From Trissonchulus latispiculum (Eukaryota; Nematoda; Enoplea; Enoplida; Ironidae), in the NCBI GenBank assembly GCA_030248195.1, contig JASAND010021436.1, forward strand, positions 1-64,000: a stretch of 64,000 nt of DNA. The letters are read 5' to 3'. Of this stretch, positions 41,901-50,994 are shown in pieces; positions within the stretch are counted from its first letter, which is position 1, and each line of letters starts with the position of its first letter. A model generated the notes under the pieces. That model was not told the origin of the DNA. It worked only from the letters and a program-made list of their open reading frames with translations, and did no database searches. The translations under genes were made by a program, and so were the position numbers.

Positions 41901-44868
41901 TGACCTCAGTTCGGCAGAATTAACACCGCCGCAACAAAACAAACTACTGCAATTACTTAATCAGTTTATTGACGTCTTTGCAAAAGACGACAATGATGTT
42001 GGCTGTGCCACTGCCATCAAACATTCTATTGATACTGGCGATCACAAACCGATTTATCAACGTCCATATCGAACACCGCTTTCGCTTCGTTCAACAGTAG
42101 CCCAGAAAATCCAAGACTGGGTTAAGCACAAAATCATCGAACCAAGCTCATCTCCATGGGCTTCTCCGATAGTCCTAGTTTCCAAAAAGGACGGTACAAT
42201 TCGAATCTGCGTTGATTTTAGAAAAATAAACGCTATTACGAAGCGAGACGTTTTCCCTTTACCAAGGATCGACGACCTCCTAGACTCCTTAGGAAAAGCT
42301 CACTTTTTCAGTACTCTCGACCTACAGTCTGGCTACTACAACGTACAAATGAGCAATCAAGACAAAGAGAAAACAGCATTCATCTGTGAAGAAGGTTTAT
42401 TCCATTACAATGTCATGCCATTTGGTCTAACTAATGCACCAGCCACCTTTCAAAGATTAATGAACATAGCCCTCTCGGGATTACAGACCAAATTCTGCTT
42501 ATGCTATCTAGACGACATTATCATATTTTCGCCTACGTTCGAAGAACACTTGTCAGACATCGCGAAGGTACTGCAACGACTACGTGATCATCAGTTAAAA
42601 CTAAAAGCAAAAAAGTGTCACTTTGCTTGCCGTACAGTCAGCTATCTAGGACATACAATATCCAAAGATGGACTACAACCGGAAAATGATAAAATTGCCA
42701 AAGTCCGCGATTATCCTGCACCCACAAATCTTACTGAATTAAGGAGCTTTCTCGGACTTGCTTCTTATTACAGAAGATTCATCAAGAATTTTGCTCAAAT
42801 AGCCTATCCACTCTATTCCTTATTGAAAAAGGAGAACCAATATCAGTGGACAGACGACTGTGACCATAGCTTTTCAACCCTGAAAGAACACCTTATTACT
42901 GCTCCCATCCTTGCATTCCCAGATACAAACCGACCATACATTTTGCAAACTGATGCTAGTGGATTTGGCCTAGGGGCAGTACTCTCACAGCTTGACACTC
43001 TAAATAAAGAACATCCGGTGGCCTACGCCAGTCGCACTCTTACAAAGGCTGAGAAAAACTATCCTGTAATAGAACTAGAAACTTTGGCTATAGTGTTTGG
43101 GGTGAAATACTTTCGCCATCTCATCTACGGACAAAAGATTACAATTATCACCGACCATAGTCCTTTAAGATGGCTTATGACAGTAAAATCTCCGAGCGGG
43201 CGACTAATGAGATGGATACTCCAGCTACAAGAATACAAACTTGACATACAATATAAACCAGGGAAGAAACACGGCAATGCTGATGCCATGTCTCGAATAC
43301 CTGTCCAGTTCTCAAGAGTACCCGATACAACAGACACTGTTTTAGCAATAACTCTCAACAACACAACTTCATTGCATACGATGCAACGAGAACAACCCAC
43401 TATCAAGCATTTCCTTGACTACCTAGAGACTGGCTCACTACCGGAAGATCTCACAGAGGCAACCCATACAGTAATCAAAGCCGCCCGCTACTTCATAGAG
43501 GACGGACTTCTGTATCACGAATACCCGCATGCCAACAAACCCGGAAAACTATTCGTTCAACTCGTCATTCCGCAAGCACTCACTCACGAAGTTTTCAAAG
43601 CTTGCCACGACGACGTCACAGCGGGACATTTAGGATTCGAGAAGACCTACTTAAAAATCTTGAGCCGATATTGGTGGGATACCCTAAGGAAAGACGTTAA
43701 AGAATGGTGCAAAACCTGTGAAGCCTGCATTCGAAAAAAGAACCCTCCAAAAGCTATCAGAGCGCCCCTAGTACCTATCCCAGTTGAAGGGCCATGGGAT
43801 CGTATCGCAGTCGATATCCTTGGTCCACTACCTCAAACAGAGGAGGGATATAAATACATTATAGTATTTACGGAATATCTCACGAAATGGGTTGAAGCGT
43901 TTCCCCTAGTAGACACAAAGGCCGAAACCATTGCTAAGGTATTTGTTGAAGAAATTGTCTGTCGTTACTCCTGCCCCCGGGAACTATTATCCGATCGTGG
44001 TGCCAATTTCCTCAGTGCACTTATGACAGAAACATGCAATCTCTTAGGCGTTACTAAAATCAACACTACGGCCTATCATCCACAGACAGATGGTCAATGT
44101 GAACGTTTCAACGGGACACTAATGCAAATGATTAGCAAATACGTATCTCACACACAAAGAGATTGGTCCTGCTTTATCAATTTCTGCCTTTTTGCATACC
44201 GAACCTCAGTACATTCCTCAACATTAGACACACCATTCTTCCTTAACTTCGGTCGCGAAGCAAGATTGCCTCTTGACACATTACTGAGGGAAACCAGAAG
44301 TTTGTACTGCGAAATTGAGGATTACCGATCAGATCTTGTTAAAAATTTACAAGAAGCTTGGACTCTCGCTAAAGAACAAATACAACTATCTCAAGCCAAA
44401 CAAAAACACTACTATGACCGAAAGACAACGGATACGGAATTCTCAGTAAATCAGTTGGTTATGCTTTACGTCCCCGCACTAACAAAAGGGAAAACAGCAA
44501 AGCTGAACAGACCATGGCACGGCCCATTCCGCATAATCAACCTAAGATTGCCCACAGCTGACATTCAGGAGTGTTCCAATCCAACAAAACCACCTCAGAA
44601 GGTACACATTAACCGACTGAAACCAGTTACTACCAGCTACTACGTTCCCCTTAAACCACCCATCAATCAGAAAACATCGACAACAATTCAAGGACATCTA
44701 ACCAATGAAACAACCTCAGAACAGTTGCCAGCTAAAACTGTAACAGAACTCACAGGAGCTACGAATCAGAATACCCAGACTACAGAACTTCCGCAAGAAA
44801 ATGCGGCTACAGAAACTCCAGACACACCTTATAACCTCAGACCGAGGAAAACTGTAAAATACACGTAA
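38887..44868 (+). CDS. Envelope-protease-RT-RNase H-integrase fusion polyprotein
   Basis: A single frame in the +1 phase relative to gag, overlapping it by 37 nt and ending at TAA 44866-44868. Counting from 38935 (a TTG) it has 1977 codons. No AUG precedes the signal peptide; the first is codon 34. Expression must therefore use +1 frameshifting from gag or splicing: the open frame begins exactly after CACAAATAG, an acceptor-like AG. Residues 1-600 are an envelope-like glycoprotein with membrane anchor. Retropepsin has D778. RT has YLDD at 1191-1194, RNase H has D1340, and integrase has the zinc-binding HHCC region near 1558-1590 and D1627, D1687, E1723 (D-D-35-E), followed by a GPF-type C-terminal module. 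With type I topology, all Pol domains would be cytosolic, tethered to the Env tail until cleaved. All catalytic residues look intact. Confidence 0.88.
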   Translation, partial: SGNTQQEPRRANDNSPLSNFFDGYSLKLTILLIAIGLITPVASVRSINEMASGPMVCQTEQGRALWQLPGRLQCSSTTTPARRELEDVELTLYKRNYVKYKSKAWKCTMVKQTVRTFTYFFATHHLKEEEKHDLRVTGTECESMRRFHQCDAGPLTLRGGLWQTDNEVNYEWSGGGINCCHWHSYTATNCFMYEAYVYKRHSSESMESTAGWVEHCDYRSGGCQLRDGSYLLWEPNQDERCEFLEWQALSGEMWGTNWLADNDQLALTFKSGKFAKDCVGRTIQLTDQGIPVRLNTPSHKTKRSTSNFTTPEQLMARLQKTENVGPQLKQWAINNGIVTTDLMASSLQAQEFKLERNLNFAFRQAMNAACRSMATIMEVLKADMMANPTLAIRAILGRNDIIARAGGNVISTWPCQEIEQGFYHFQPMNESCSMEIPIKFLLNSQEYTAYLDPITNIVHKNPYPVDCRLNREIPVQLHGKMYTYQSETGDLTPLLHIPELRAFSWNTTEPWSFQPTIFSQIVMYNFSEITSEISLNEIIGGLQYQQKILQELSDRTTRRSPKQVAQGVVTGIMNKGFFGFLHGFAVSPWQLWVFLVCTYVTLSFLLLHCCPNNIRDGLTFNIPRSWPHFRRWAHKRRRSTSRALMLRFRKRKRSSPNGSSNNDPDPEEQEMVILPPSCPPASAPTLIERVRRMSTPARAPTILHIPAFAPEEQDVETNGLQKPESLYPQKDLKIDQHTQVSPAVTTFLPFHATTAYWPDTLNSPIQRETTNCTGLGSTAIPIKINSTPIKALVDTGSTITIIDESTYRKLQLHNSTLAQEHSNISATSMTGHELAILGKSVIPLQIGTQVFNHSTYIVSKSPHECILGTDILKRLGPITIDLQRETVTIHKGQQDKKTQHPTVTINETLTIPPRTQVTFSCGVKDSIQEGMFEPNPRFEAATGLYVARALVKGGPQIPVRVMNISNAPVKIYAKANIGSVCTIQQTHGKAAESHVEKMPNPLSGVDLSSAELTPPQQNKLLQLLNQFIDVFAKDDNDVGCATAIKHSIDTGDHKPIYQRPYRTPLSLRSTVAQKIQDWVKHKIIEPSSSPWASPIVLVSKKDGTIRICVDFRKINAITKRDVFPLPRIDDLLDSLGKAHFFSTLDLQSGYYNVQMSNQDKEKTAFICEEGLFHYNVMPFGLTNAPATFQRLMNIALSGLQTKFCLCYLDDIIIFSPTFEEHLSDIAKVLQRLRDHQLKLKAKKCHFACRTVSYLGHTISKDGLQPENDKIAKVRDYPAPTNLTELRSFLGLASYYRRFIKNFAQIAYPLYSLLKKENQYQWTDDCDHSFSTLKEHLITAPILAFPDTNRPYILQTDASGFGLGAVLSQLDTLNKEHPVAYASRTLTKAEKNYPVIELETLAIVFGVKYFRHLIYGQKITIITDHSPLRWLMTVKSPSGRLMRWILQLQEYKLDIQYKPGKKHGNADAMSRIPVQFSRVPDTTDTVLAITLNNTTSLHTMQREQPTIKHFLDYLETGSLPEDLTEATHTVIKAARYFIEDGLLYHEYPHANKPGKLFVQLVIPQALTHEVFKACHDDVTAGHLGFEKTYLKILSRYWWDTLRKDVKEWCKTCEACIRKKNPPKAIRAPLVPIPVEGPWDRIAVDILGPLPQTEEGYKYIIVFTEYLTKWVEAFPLVDTKAETIAKVFVEEIVCRYSCPRELLSDRGANFLSALMTETCNLLGVTKINTTAYHPQTDGQCERFNGTLMQMISKYVSHTQRDWSCFINFCLFAYRTSVHSSTLDTPFFLNFGREARLPLDTLLRETRSLYCEIEDYRSDLVKNLQEAWTLAKEQIQLSQAKQKHYYDRKTTDTEFSVNQLVMLYVPALTKGKTAKLNRPWHGPFRIINLRLPTADIQECSNPTKPPQKVHINRLKPVTTSYYVPLKPPINQKTSTTIQGHLTNETTSEQLPAKTVTELTGATNQNTQTTELPQENAATETPDTPYNLRPRKTVKYT
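38935..41040 (+). other. Envelope-like glycoprotein domain of the fusion protein
   Basis: A hydrophobic signal-like segment (residues 11-29, LTILLIAIGLITPVASV) is followed by a Cys-rich ectodomain with several N-x-S/T sites. There is a possible furin site KTKR at 284-287, a C-terminal ectodomain half with further Cys (WPCQEIEQGF, YPVDCRL), and a hydrophobic anchor (about 574-596). A very basic tail comes next, then a proline-rich linker into the protease. The cysteine spacing and the YLDPITN...VDC stretch recall class III (gB-like) glycoproteins of chuviruses and arthropod retroelements. That family assignment is an inference; the signal-ectodomain-anchor layout is directly visible. The gene is intact. 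Its place between gag and pol is abnormal. Confidence 0.75.
41210..44868 (+). other. pol: Pol domains: protease, RT, RNase H, integrase
   Basis: Protease: KALVDTGSTITIIDE, then CILGTDILKRLG. RT: VDFRKINAITKRDVFPLPRI, FSTLDLQSGYYNVQM (motif A), FGLTNAPATFQRLMN (motif B), CYLDDIIIFS (motif C). RNase H: LQTDASGFGLGAVLSQ, then ELETLAIVFG and TDHSPLRWL. Integrase: GHLGFEKTYLKI, CKTCEACIRKKNP, DRIAVDILGPLP, LLSDRGANFLS, HPQTDGQCERFNGTL, then a WHGPFRI/HINRLKP module. The order PR-RT-RH-IN is that of Ty3/gypsy (Metaviridae). No frameshift or stop is seen. Confidence 0.92.
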
Positions 44869-45809
44869 CTAACTCCACCTACGGTTTCTTGCAAATCCAG
44901 TTGTTATGCATTGTACATAGCTAATGTTTGTATATACAGAGAATAGCACGGTGTCTACTTGTCCATAGTCCCGGGTCAGCCACAAAGTGCCGGAGCATTA
45001 CACCAAAAGGTGGGCAACCCTCTTCCTTGACGAGGCCCTTTATTCTGGATCTGAACTATCCAATTAAGGACAGTCCTATCACCAGGTCAACTACACGACA
45101 TCTTGAGCAAGTGGACTGTTCGTAGATCAGTGTGACGAACCCGGCCACGCCGGCGCCTCCCGAACTACCGTTTCGTTACTCAGAAGTCGTGCAGCGGAGG
45201 ACTATCAAGATCCCCTCTTCCTCGTCAAGGCCCTCAATTCCGGGTTCAGGACATAGCAAACAAGGTACTACACTCTATTAAGAAACCGCGAATAAAAACA
45301 AAAACCAACTGGATTTACAAGAAACCTTATCCCCCAACCCTACATATATAAATAGTACGTATAACTTATCAGCCAATTAGTATGATATATACGATCCCAC
45401 ACCTATACATATACATACTTATCTTAACTCATACTTATCCTTAATCCTTATGACACTACCATATTATCATTATTCACAATGGTCCTTATATTTTTGTACA
45501 ATGTATGCATACCTTATAACCTATATATACATGTATCGTCCGCATACATATATTCCAATGTATATATAAATATGTTCTGAGTTCACTGACAATTTCAGTC
45601 ATTAATCATAATTCCTATCAAAGTCCGTGTTATGATACTCCACTACGTACGCACCTACGTACCACCCACTTCGTGCGACATCTTAAATTCAAAATGAAGT
45701 CGCAGTTATAGTTCGTGGAACATTAAACTTATATTCGAATTCGAATCTCTTCTGCCCCAAGCAACCTAGCACCCTGACCTCCCTGCGTTCACTCGTATCA
45801 AAATGTTAC
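44869..45809 (+). other. Pol to accessory-gene spacer
   Basis: 0.94 kb without a supported gene. Two related blocks, CCTCTTCCTTGACGAGGCCCT (about 45019) and CCTCTTCCTCGTCAAGGCCCT (about 45214), can each form CCT...AGG hairpins and flank other short GC-rich motifs. The remainder is AT-rich (ATATATAC runs). It could hold regulatory sequence for the internal promoter. Confidence 0.5.
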
Positions 45810-45843
45810 TATAAATACCCCCACACTTCTTGAAATCGTCATT
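45810..45843 (+). promoter_or_regulatory. Internal core promoter (TATA and initiator)
   Basis: TATAAATA at 45810-45817 and TCATTC, an exact arthropod initiator match, at 45839-45844 put the start A at 45841, 31 bp from the TATA T. The first ATG downstream, 45966, begins the accessory gene. The arrangement recalls internal promoters of spumaviruses. It is inferred from motif and spacing only. Confidence 0.6.
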
Positions 45844-45965
45844 CGCAAATCATCAACCCTACGCGAATCTCAACGAATCTATGAAGAATTATTACTAATC
45901 CCCATTCTCACCTCTAGTACATTTCTTCATCATATAGACTTATCCTCATATCTACAACTATCATC

Positions 45966-46712
45966 ATGAGCACAAATTGGCCAGATTCGGTAAGGAGTTT
46001 TTGTTCTGAACCTGTCCAAAACTATTTAAAAACTCATTCTGTACCCGAAACTCTAAGTTACATGAACACTTTCATCAATGCCGAAGAAACCAATTGGAAA
46101 CTTGACCTTGAGAATAATTCGGACATTTTTATCCCAGAATTCGTAGCTGATAAGAATCTCTACCCCTCTCTCCCACTGTCCACATTTGGCGTCGTTCGCC
46201 AACTGACGTCAAGTTCAATTGCTAGCCTCAAGAAACTAGCAAAGCGAGGCGATAACTATGCTAAGCAGTTGTCACCCGATAAATTAGTTTACATCCCCCC
46301 AAACTACCATCAACTGTTATTTAGAGCACCTTGTCGCTCAAACTTGACGCCTCAGATGGCTAAACTCTTTGAACTCAAGAAACCACAGGAGTTCGGTGAA
46401 AAGTTCGAGTCTGTCACTGGTTGGGCAGTTCAATTTCATGAGAAACCTAACCTGTGGGAAATTAAGCAAATGTGGGGCTTAGGCTATGTCAGTATTGCTG
46501 CTCGTTCTGTATATCTTGCTGCCCACACCGCCATTGGGGCTCGCTTTGCTGATTGTGCACTGTCCGAAAATCTAATATCGCAATGCAAATGCTTACTGAA
46601 CAGCAACTTGCAATTTCCAAGCCATTCTGTTCAAAATCACCTCAATCAGCTTTTCGCACCTGCTCTAAAGGACTACAGTTTCACCCGTCTCACCATGGCG
46701 TATATTGATCCT
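45966..46712 (+). CDS. Accessory protein, exon 1 (unknown function)
   Basis: An ATG at 45966 opens a 251-codon frame ending TGA at 46721. A GT donor at 46713 lies nine bases before that stop, and a downstream acceptor keeps the phase, so I take 45966-46712 as exon 1 of a spliced gene. If unspliced, the product is a 251-residue protein. The sequence looks globular and mixed helical, with Trp, Tyr and Cys (SDTFGVVRQL-like, GLGYVSIAARSVYLAAHTAIGAR), and has no signal peptide or anchor. I recognise no family. It sits where env normally lies in LTR elements, behind its own promoter, which points to a regulatory or structural accessory role. Confidence 0.65.
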
Positions 46713-46952
46713 GTAATATGACGAACTTTAGAACTAGCTTCCACATATTCCACGTTATCTTGTACTTATCTAACTTGTATATACACACATCTGTCTAGGT
46801 ATAACCGCACTCCTACTTATCCGCTATTATTTACTTACTGCGTATATTTAATACCTTGCTACCTATATATCCTTACCCCCACTTATTCTTAGTTCACTAC
46901 TCATTCCATGCTACGTATACAGCACTAACTCTAATTTTGTACACATTTTTAG
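46713..46952 (+). other. Predicted intron of the accessory gene
   Basis: Donor CCT|GTAATA and acceptor TACACATTTTTAG|GAGG, length 240 bp, phase 0 on both sides. It is pyrimidine-rich before the acceptor, full of stops, and AT-rich compared with the exons. The donor is weak at positions +5 and +6. Confidence 0.5.
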
Positions 46953-47993
46953 GAGGCCGACATCACCGTGGATGCCCTACAGATCGAATTTCTCGAAGAA
47001 GACGATCCAAACGCACCCATTTCTCCTGTTGGACCCGAGCGCGAAGTCAGCTTCTCACCTGCACCAGATGATACTACACCGAGGTCTCCCATCAATCCGC
47101 CACAACTGGATGACTACCGAGACCCCCTGGGGCTCAATCGCGACCCGGCTCCTGCCATCAAATCCCTCGTAGTCATTCCACCGCCGAAACCGGCAGAGCG
47201 TCCCAGGGCCGACACGAACAAACCCAGAGATTCCTCGCAACGGGCTCAGGAACACCAACGATCAGGCTATAATCATTCGTCTACACTGCGTCAACATCAG
47301 GCCCATTACTCAGGAGAAGGCAGCCGTCCGAAATCTCCTCACGGTTACAAAGCCAGCTGGGGTCAACGTCGGTATCAACCCTATCAGCGCAGCAAACATA
47401 CCTTCCAGCCGCATCACTCATCCGTCAATCCGCCACGACAAAACCCCATCGCTCCACTGCTTCCGCCGTCGCTCCTACAGCCCAGTCCTGTCGGGCCAAC
47501 ACCAGCGAAATTCGCTACTCCCAAGCCACCACAAGCTGAGTACCCGAAGCTGGAACAACATCAGCATACGTCAGCGAAGACCTCCAGAGGTCATGGCCTC
47601 CGAGCATCCAGCATCGAGTTGTGGCGATCCGCTACAAGCGGATACACAAAGCCCACAGCTCCCGAATTCCAACTCATTCTACCACCGGATCAGGTTGATC
47701 CTTTCCTCCCTGGGAAAGATCCACAAGGCAATCTCTTGCCCTCACCACAGAATATCCGACAACGGAAAGCGTATACTCACGAGGCAATGGTCCATCAGGT
47801 GGCTAAATTGGTCCTTCACGGACTTGATTATCCCGACGGCGGCAAGCCATACGTTCTTCATGGACTCCGCCTTCTGGGTTCTCTCGTCTACGACTTCCGA
47901 CGAAATCAGAAGTACTACAGCCAACAGGGATCAACACCAGTATCGGCCCAACCATCCCTCTCCAACAACTTCCAATCCCAACCTCCCTCCTAA
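46953..47993 (+). CDS. Accessory protein, exon 2, proline-rich (unknown function)
   Basis: The frame opens at the AG acceptor 46951-46952 and runs to TAA at 47991-47993, about 346 codons. It has no AUG at its start (GTG at 46968 is the nominal alternative), which supports splicing from exon 1. The first part is acidic (IEFLEEDDPNAP), then follows a long disordered region rich in Pro, Gln, His, Arg and Ser. The final 100 residues (IRQRKAYTHEAMVHQVAKL...LRLLGSLVYDFRRNQKYY) look folded and helical. No family is recognised. An acidic region, a basic linker and a folded end would suit a nucleic-acid-binding or particle-associated protein, but this is speculation. Confidence 0.6.
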   Translation, partial: EADITVDALQIEFLEEDDPNAPISPVGPEREVSFSPAPDDTTPRSPINPPQLDDYRDPLGLNRDPAPAIKSLVVIPPPKPAERPRADTNKPRDSSQRAQEHQRSGYNHSSTLRQHQAHYSGEGSRPKSPHGYKASWGQRRYQPYQRSKHTFQPHHSSVNPPRQNPIAPLLPPSLLQPSPVGPTPAKFATPKPPQAEYPKLEQHQHTSAKTSRGHGLRASSIELWRSATSGYTKPTAPEFQLILPPDQVDPFLPGKDPQGNLLPSPQNIRQRKAYTHEAMVHQVAKLVLHGLDYPDGGKPYVLHGLRLLGSLVYDFRRNQKYYSQQGSTPVSAQPSLSNNFQSQPPS

Positions 47994-48028
47994 GAAAGGT
48001 GGACCTTTCTTCTGATGGCGGACGGAAT
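47993..48028 (+). other. 3' end of element interior, with palindrome
   Basis: AAGAAAGGTGGACCTTTCTT forms a 9-bp inverted pair at about 47993-48012. The G/A-rich GATGGCGGACGGAAT just before the 3' LTR is a plausible but impure polypurine tract. Confidence 0.45.
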
Positions 48029-48949
48029 TGTCACTACCAGAAAGCCATAATATATATAAAGAACTCGCAAACAAAATCATACATAAGATAAAACATACCT
48101 CATTTATATATATATACCATTGTGCTAATATTGTTACTGTCGTTATGCCGCATATATGCTACAGGTACATTTAAAATAACAAAACCAAAATATGTTTAGA
48201 TATATATATACACTATAATATATTATTGTCCTTATACAAACTGTCGTTTACGTATATATACTTGTTTAATGTCTTATAGATGTCATAAATTGCATACGTA
48301 CACTGGCCCGTATTTACTTAATGTCATTAATGTCACTGTTATCAGTTTAATAGAACAACCATTGTCACTATTATCAGTTTAATAGAACAACCATAACATG
48401 ATGTTGGCAGCCCTCGGGGGCTGCTGAACTAATAAACTCCTTAAACAAAAGGAGTTTCTTAGTTCAGCAGAACCCCTGTGGTCTTGCCTATGGCCTATGT
48501 TGTACTTGTTCAAAATCGTAAACACTCCCTTTTATATGTAACTAGGTTATTACAAAAATTTCACCCCCATTAAATTTAAACTTACTAACCCTCTTTTCTC
48601 TATTTTCAACCCCCTTTTCATCTTACAATCACACCCTCAAGGGTCCCTAGTTACATATAAAAGGGAAGCTCGTTTAATGCAAACAGTCAGTCTGATGAAT
48701 AAACTTATTCTTCACGTCGTCGTCTTGACTCACGACTCAATTTCCAACTAACCATAATCACCAACACATTAATTCCTTACCATTCTAATTCATACTCATT
48801 TCATACTTACTAATTCACAATCCAAACTAACTAAATCTGATCCGAATTCAAACTCATCTCATACGTACTAATCAAATTTCAAGACTAATTTAGTAACAAA
48901 CACAAACCTTAATTCCAACTCATTCCTAAATCAACCTTGCACGGTTACA
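48029..48949 (+). repeat. 3' LTR, 921 bp
   Basis: Matches the 5' LTR base for base as far as I could compare, apart from one added TA in the TATATATA tract near 48205. It ends CACGGTTACA, directly followed by the target duplication ACTG. Confidence 0.93.
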
Positions 48950-49542
48950 ACTGCTTGCTCAAATTTTTCTCCCCTGAGAACTTCATTAAGGCCGTACGGA
49001 TATTTAGTTTTAAGCTCTCTGATCCAGAAAGCTTCCCGTTTTAATCTATTTTCCTTGTCCAATTTAGCGTCCCCCGTGGCAAAAAGTTTCTCAAGAATTT
49101 GAACCTTGAAAGATTTACATTTAGATGAACGAAAATGCTGGAGAATAAATTGACATCCTCGATTATTAGATTCAATTGACCTACGATGTTGTCCTATTCT
49201 AACCCGTAATTTCTGTGAGGTTTCGCCCACATAACCGATATTACACGTATTGCATTTTAATAAATAAATTAAATTATCCGAAGCACAATTTAATTCCTTT
49301 TTATCAGCAGATATTAATCGGTATCTATTACTGTTATAGATACCATGAATTTCCGACTCCTCTGATAGCAAGTCACAAAGTTTATAATTTGCTGCCCCGC
49401 ATTTGGAAACTATATTTCTTATTGTATCCGACCGGTTGGTTAAGGGATTTCCAAAGTCCAAAGCCGAAAGTCCACCAGTGGGCCTTATATCTTGCTCCCC
49501 CGCTACCGCACTGGAGCCATTATGGTTATGGTTGACAGACAT
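48950..49542 (-). pseudogene. Penelope-like element, N-terminal GIY-YIG nuclease part
   Basis: The minus-strand frame starts at ATG 49542. After about 70 residues it shows NCASDNLIYLLKCNTCNIGY, then VGETSQKLRVRIGQHRRSIE, a GIY-YIG endonuclease with the Cys-rich insertion typical of Penelope-like elements. ENRLKREAFWIRELKTKYPYGLN follows, carrying the catalytic-helix Glu. The frame is intact up to the LTR-element insertion at 48949 and continues in phase at 36115. The nuclease would nick the target DNA. It precedes the RT, as in Naiad-type elements. This half is undamaged, while the RT half has frameshifts. Confidence 0.75.
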
Positions 49543-50195
49543 GATAAGAGTGAAAGGTGTGTATGTACCTCATACACAAGGTCCAGGTAGCCAAAAATGT
49601 TCCATGGTCAAAAGGGTACTACCGGTCGGATACTCATTATACAAAATAACTAAAGATTTGCTTAGTATTAAGAAATACACATACAATTTCTAAAATATAC
49701 GCTTTAGGCAAAAGTAACGTACTTTACACATAAGTTTACCAGAAAATATCCTAAAGACAACACGAGGTCATCTAGTCGTTTAGGACGACGAAAGTCGTCA
49801 ATGTCGTAAGTGTGGTTCGTTTAGGACGTCCGAAGTCGTCAAGTCATTTAGGACGACAGGTGTCGTCAAGGTCGTAAGTGTAGTTCGTTTAGGACAACCG
49901 AAGTCGTCAAGTCGTTTAGGACGACGGAAGTCGGCAAGGTCGTAAGGACGACAGATGTCGTCAAGGTCGTAAGCAAGATTCGTTTAGGACGACAGAAGTC
50001 GTCAAAAACTTTTTTCAAAAACCAAGACTGCTTAATTTGTTATTATAAAATTATTGGCAAAATACATATGACTTAGTAAAAAGGTAATTTAGTCAAAAAT
50101 TAAACCAGAAAAAGGTTGAAAACATAAGATGTAATGAAAACAGTTATTGGGTATGGTACTCCTAGTTTAGACGTCTATTATCAAGCTAAGTAAAA
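49543..50195. other. Non-coding, with GTCGTTTAGGACGAC minisatellite
   Basis: From about 49769 to 50007 there are about eight variants of GTCGTTTAGGACGACNGAAGTCGTCAAG, some truncated, in tandem. Each contains an inverted GTCGT/ACGAC pair. The rest shows no gene. Confidence 0.65.
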
Positions 50196-50340
50196 AATCA
50201 ATTTTCGCGTGACTTAAAAACATGTATATACATAAAAATGCGCAACCGCGCTAGTGTGAGGAAATAAACTATACCAAGATTACATAAAGCTTCTTGCTGA
50301 ATCAAAATAGTTTCAAATGAAATTTTACCTTCGAGCAGGT

Positions 50341-50994
50341 TTAGATGGCGGGCGGACAGATCAGAAAAGTTGTGCTGAAGTGGTTGAGACAGATTTGAAG
50401 CGGTTGTGGGGACAGTCGCGGACAAAGTGGCCCGGCTTGCGGCATAGGTAGGTAGGGATCAGTGTTTGTGGACCAGTTTCGACCCTGGACTCGTGGCCGA
50501 GAGGCCCGGGTGTAGGCCCCTCGGAAACCTGAAAAGGGCTGAGGCTGCGTCTTCGTCGTGATGGAGGATAAAACACTCAGACCCAAAACCACACTTTCTG
50601 TAGCAGACAGGTTGAGCTTCTTGGATTTGGACAAAACGGCCGCAGTCTTGAAGCCAACAGAATCATTGAGAACAACCTGCTTGTATTGATCGTCGATCTT
50701 GGTAAGCGTCTTCTTCAATTTTCGGAGGGTGCAACTTGGAACCGTTATGTTTGTACTTTTAAACTATCTTATAGCAGGACTGAATATCGGCTCTCACAAT
50801 TGATCATAGTTCGTCTGGTACAGCAAATCGTTTTTCTTAAGAGTTCGAGAAGAATGCGTTGAGGAGCTGGAAGACGAAGAGCTGAGTGATCGGTGCCGGC
50901 GACGCTTCCTAAGATATCGAGAGGTAGCGCTACTGGAAGTAGACTTTGACCGAGCGGATCCTGAGCGGCGATCGTTACTGGCAGAAGCAGAGCG
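50341..50994 (-). pseudogene. RS-rich protein with Gag-like zinc knuckle, probable ORF1 of the DIRS-like element
   Basis: Minus-strand frames give first an Arg/Ser-rich stretch (SGSARSKSTSSSATS, LRKRRRHRSLSSSSSSSS; 51012-50794). After a frame change, 50718-50341 carries a polar region, and a zinc knuckle remnant CRKPGHFVRDC appears near 50440; the expected first Cys is replaced by Thr (PTYLC). Two overlapping frames and stops show decay. DIRS-like elements carry such an ORF1 upstream of RT, and the order on the minus strand (this, then RT at 31.6 kb, then recombinase at 28.9 kb) fits one element split by later insertions. The link is inferred. The N-terminal part is interrupted by the hAT-like element at 50995. 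Confidence 0.5.

Larger units (their letters stand above)
36116..48949 (+). mobile_element. Complete Ty3/gypsy-like LTR element with gag-env-pol order and accessory gene
   Basis: 12.8 kb. The LTRs 36116-37034 and 48029-48949 appear identical by eye apart from one extra TA step in a TATATA tract of the right copy, so insertion is recent. The target duplication is ACTG (36112-36115 and 48950-48953). A tRNA-Gln primer site follows the left LTR. Coding content in order is gag (37038-38924), one frame fusing an envelope-like glycoprotein to protease-RT-RNase H-integrase (to 44868), an internal promoter (45810-45843), and a two-exon accessory gene (45966-47993). All frames are open. It landed in the coding region of the Penelope-like element, whose frame continues in phase across the site. 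The env position upstream of pol is highly unusual for retroviruses and errantiviruses. Confidence 0.93.
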
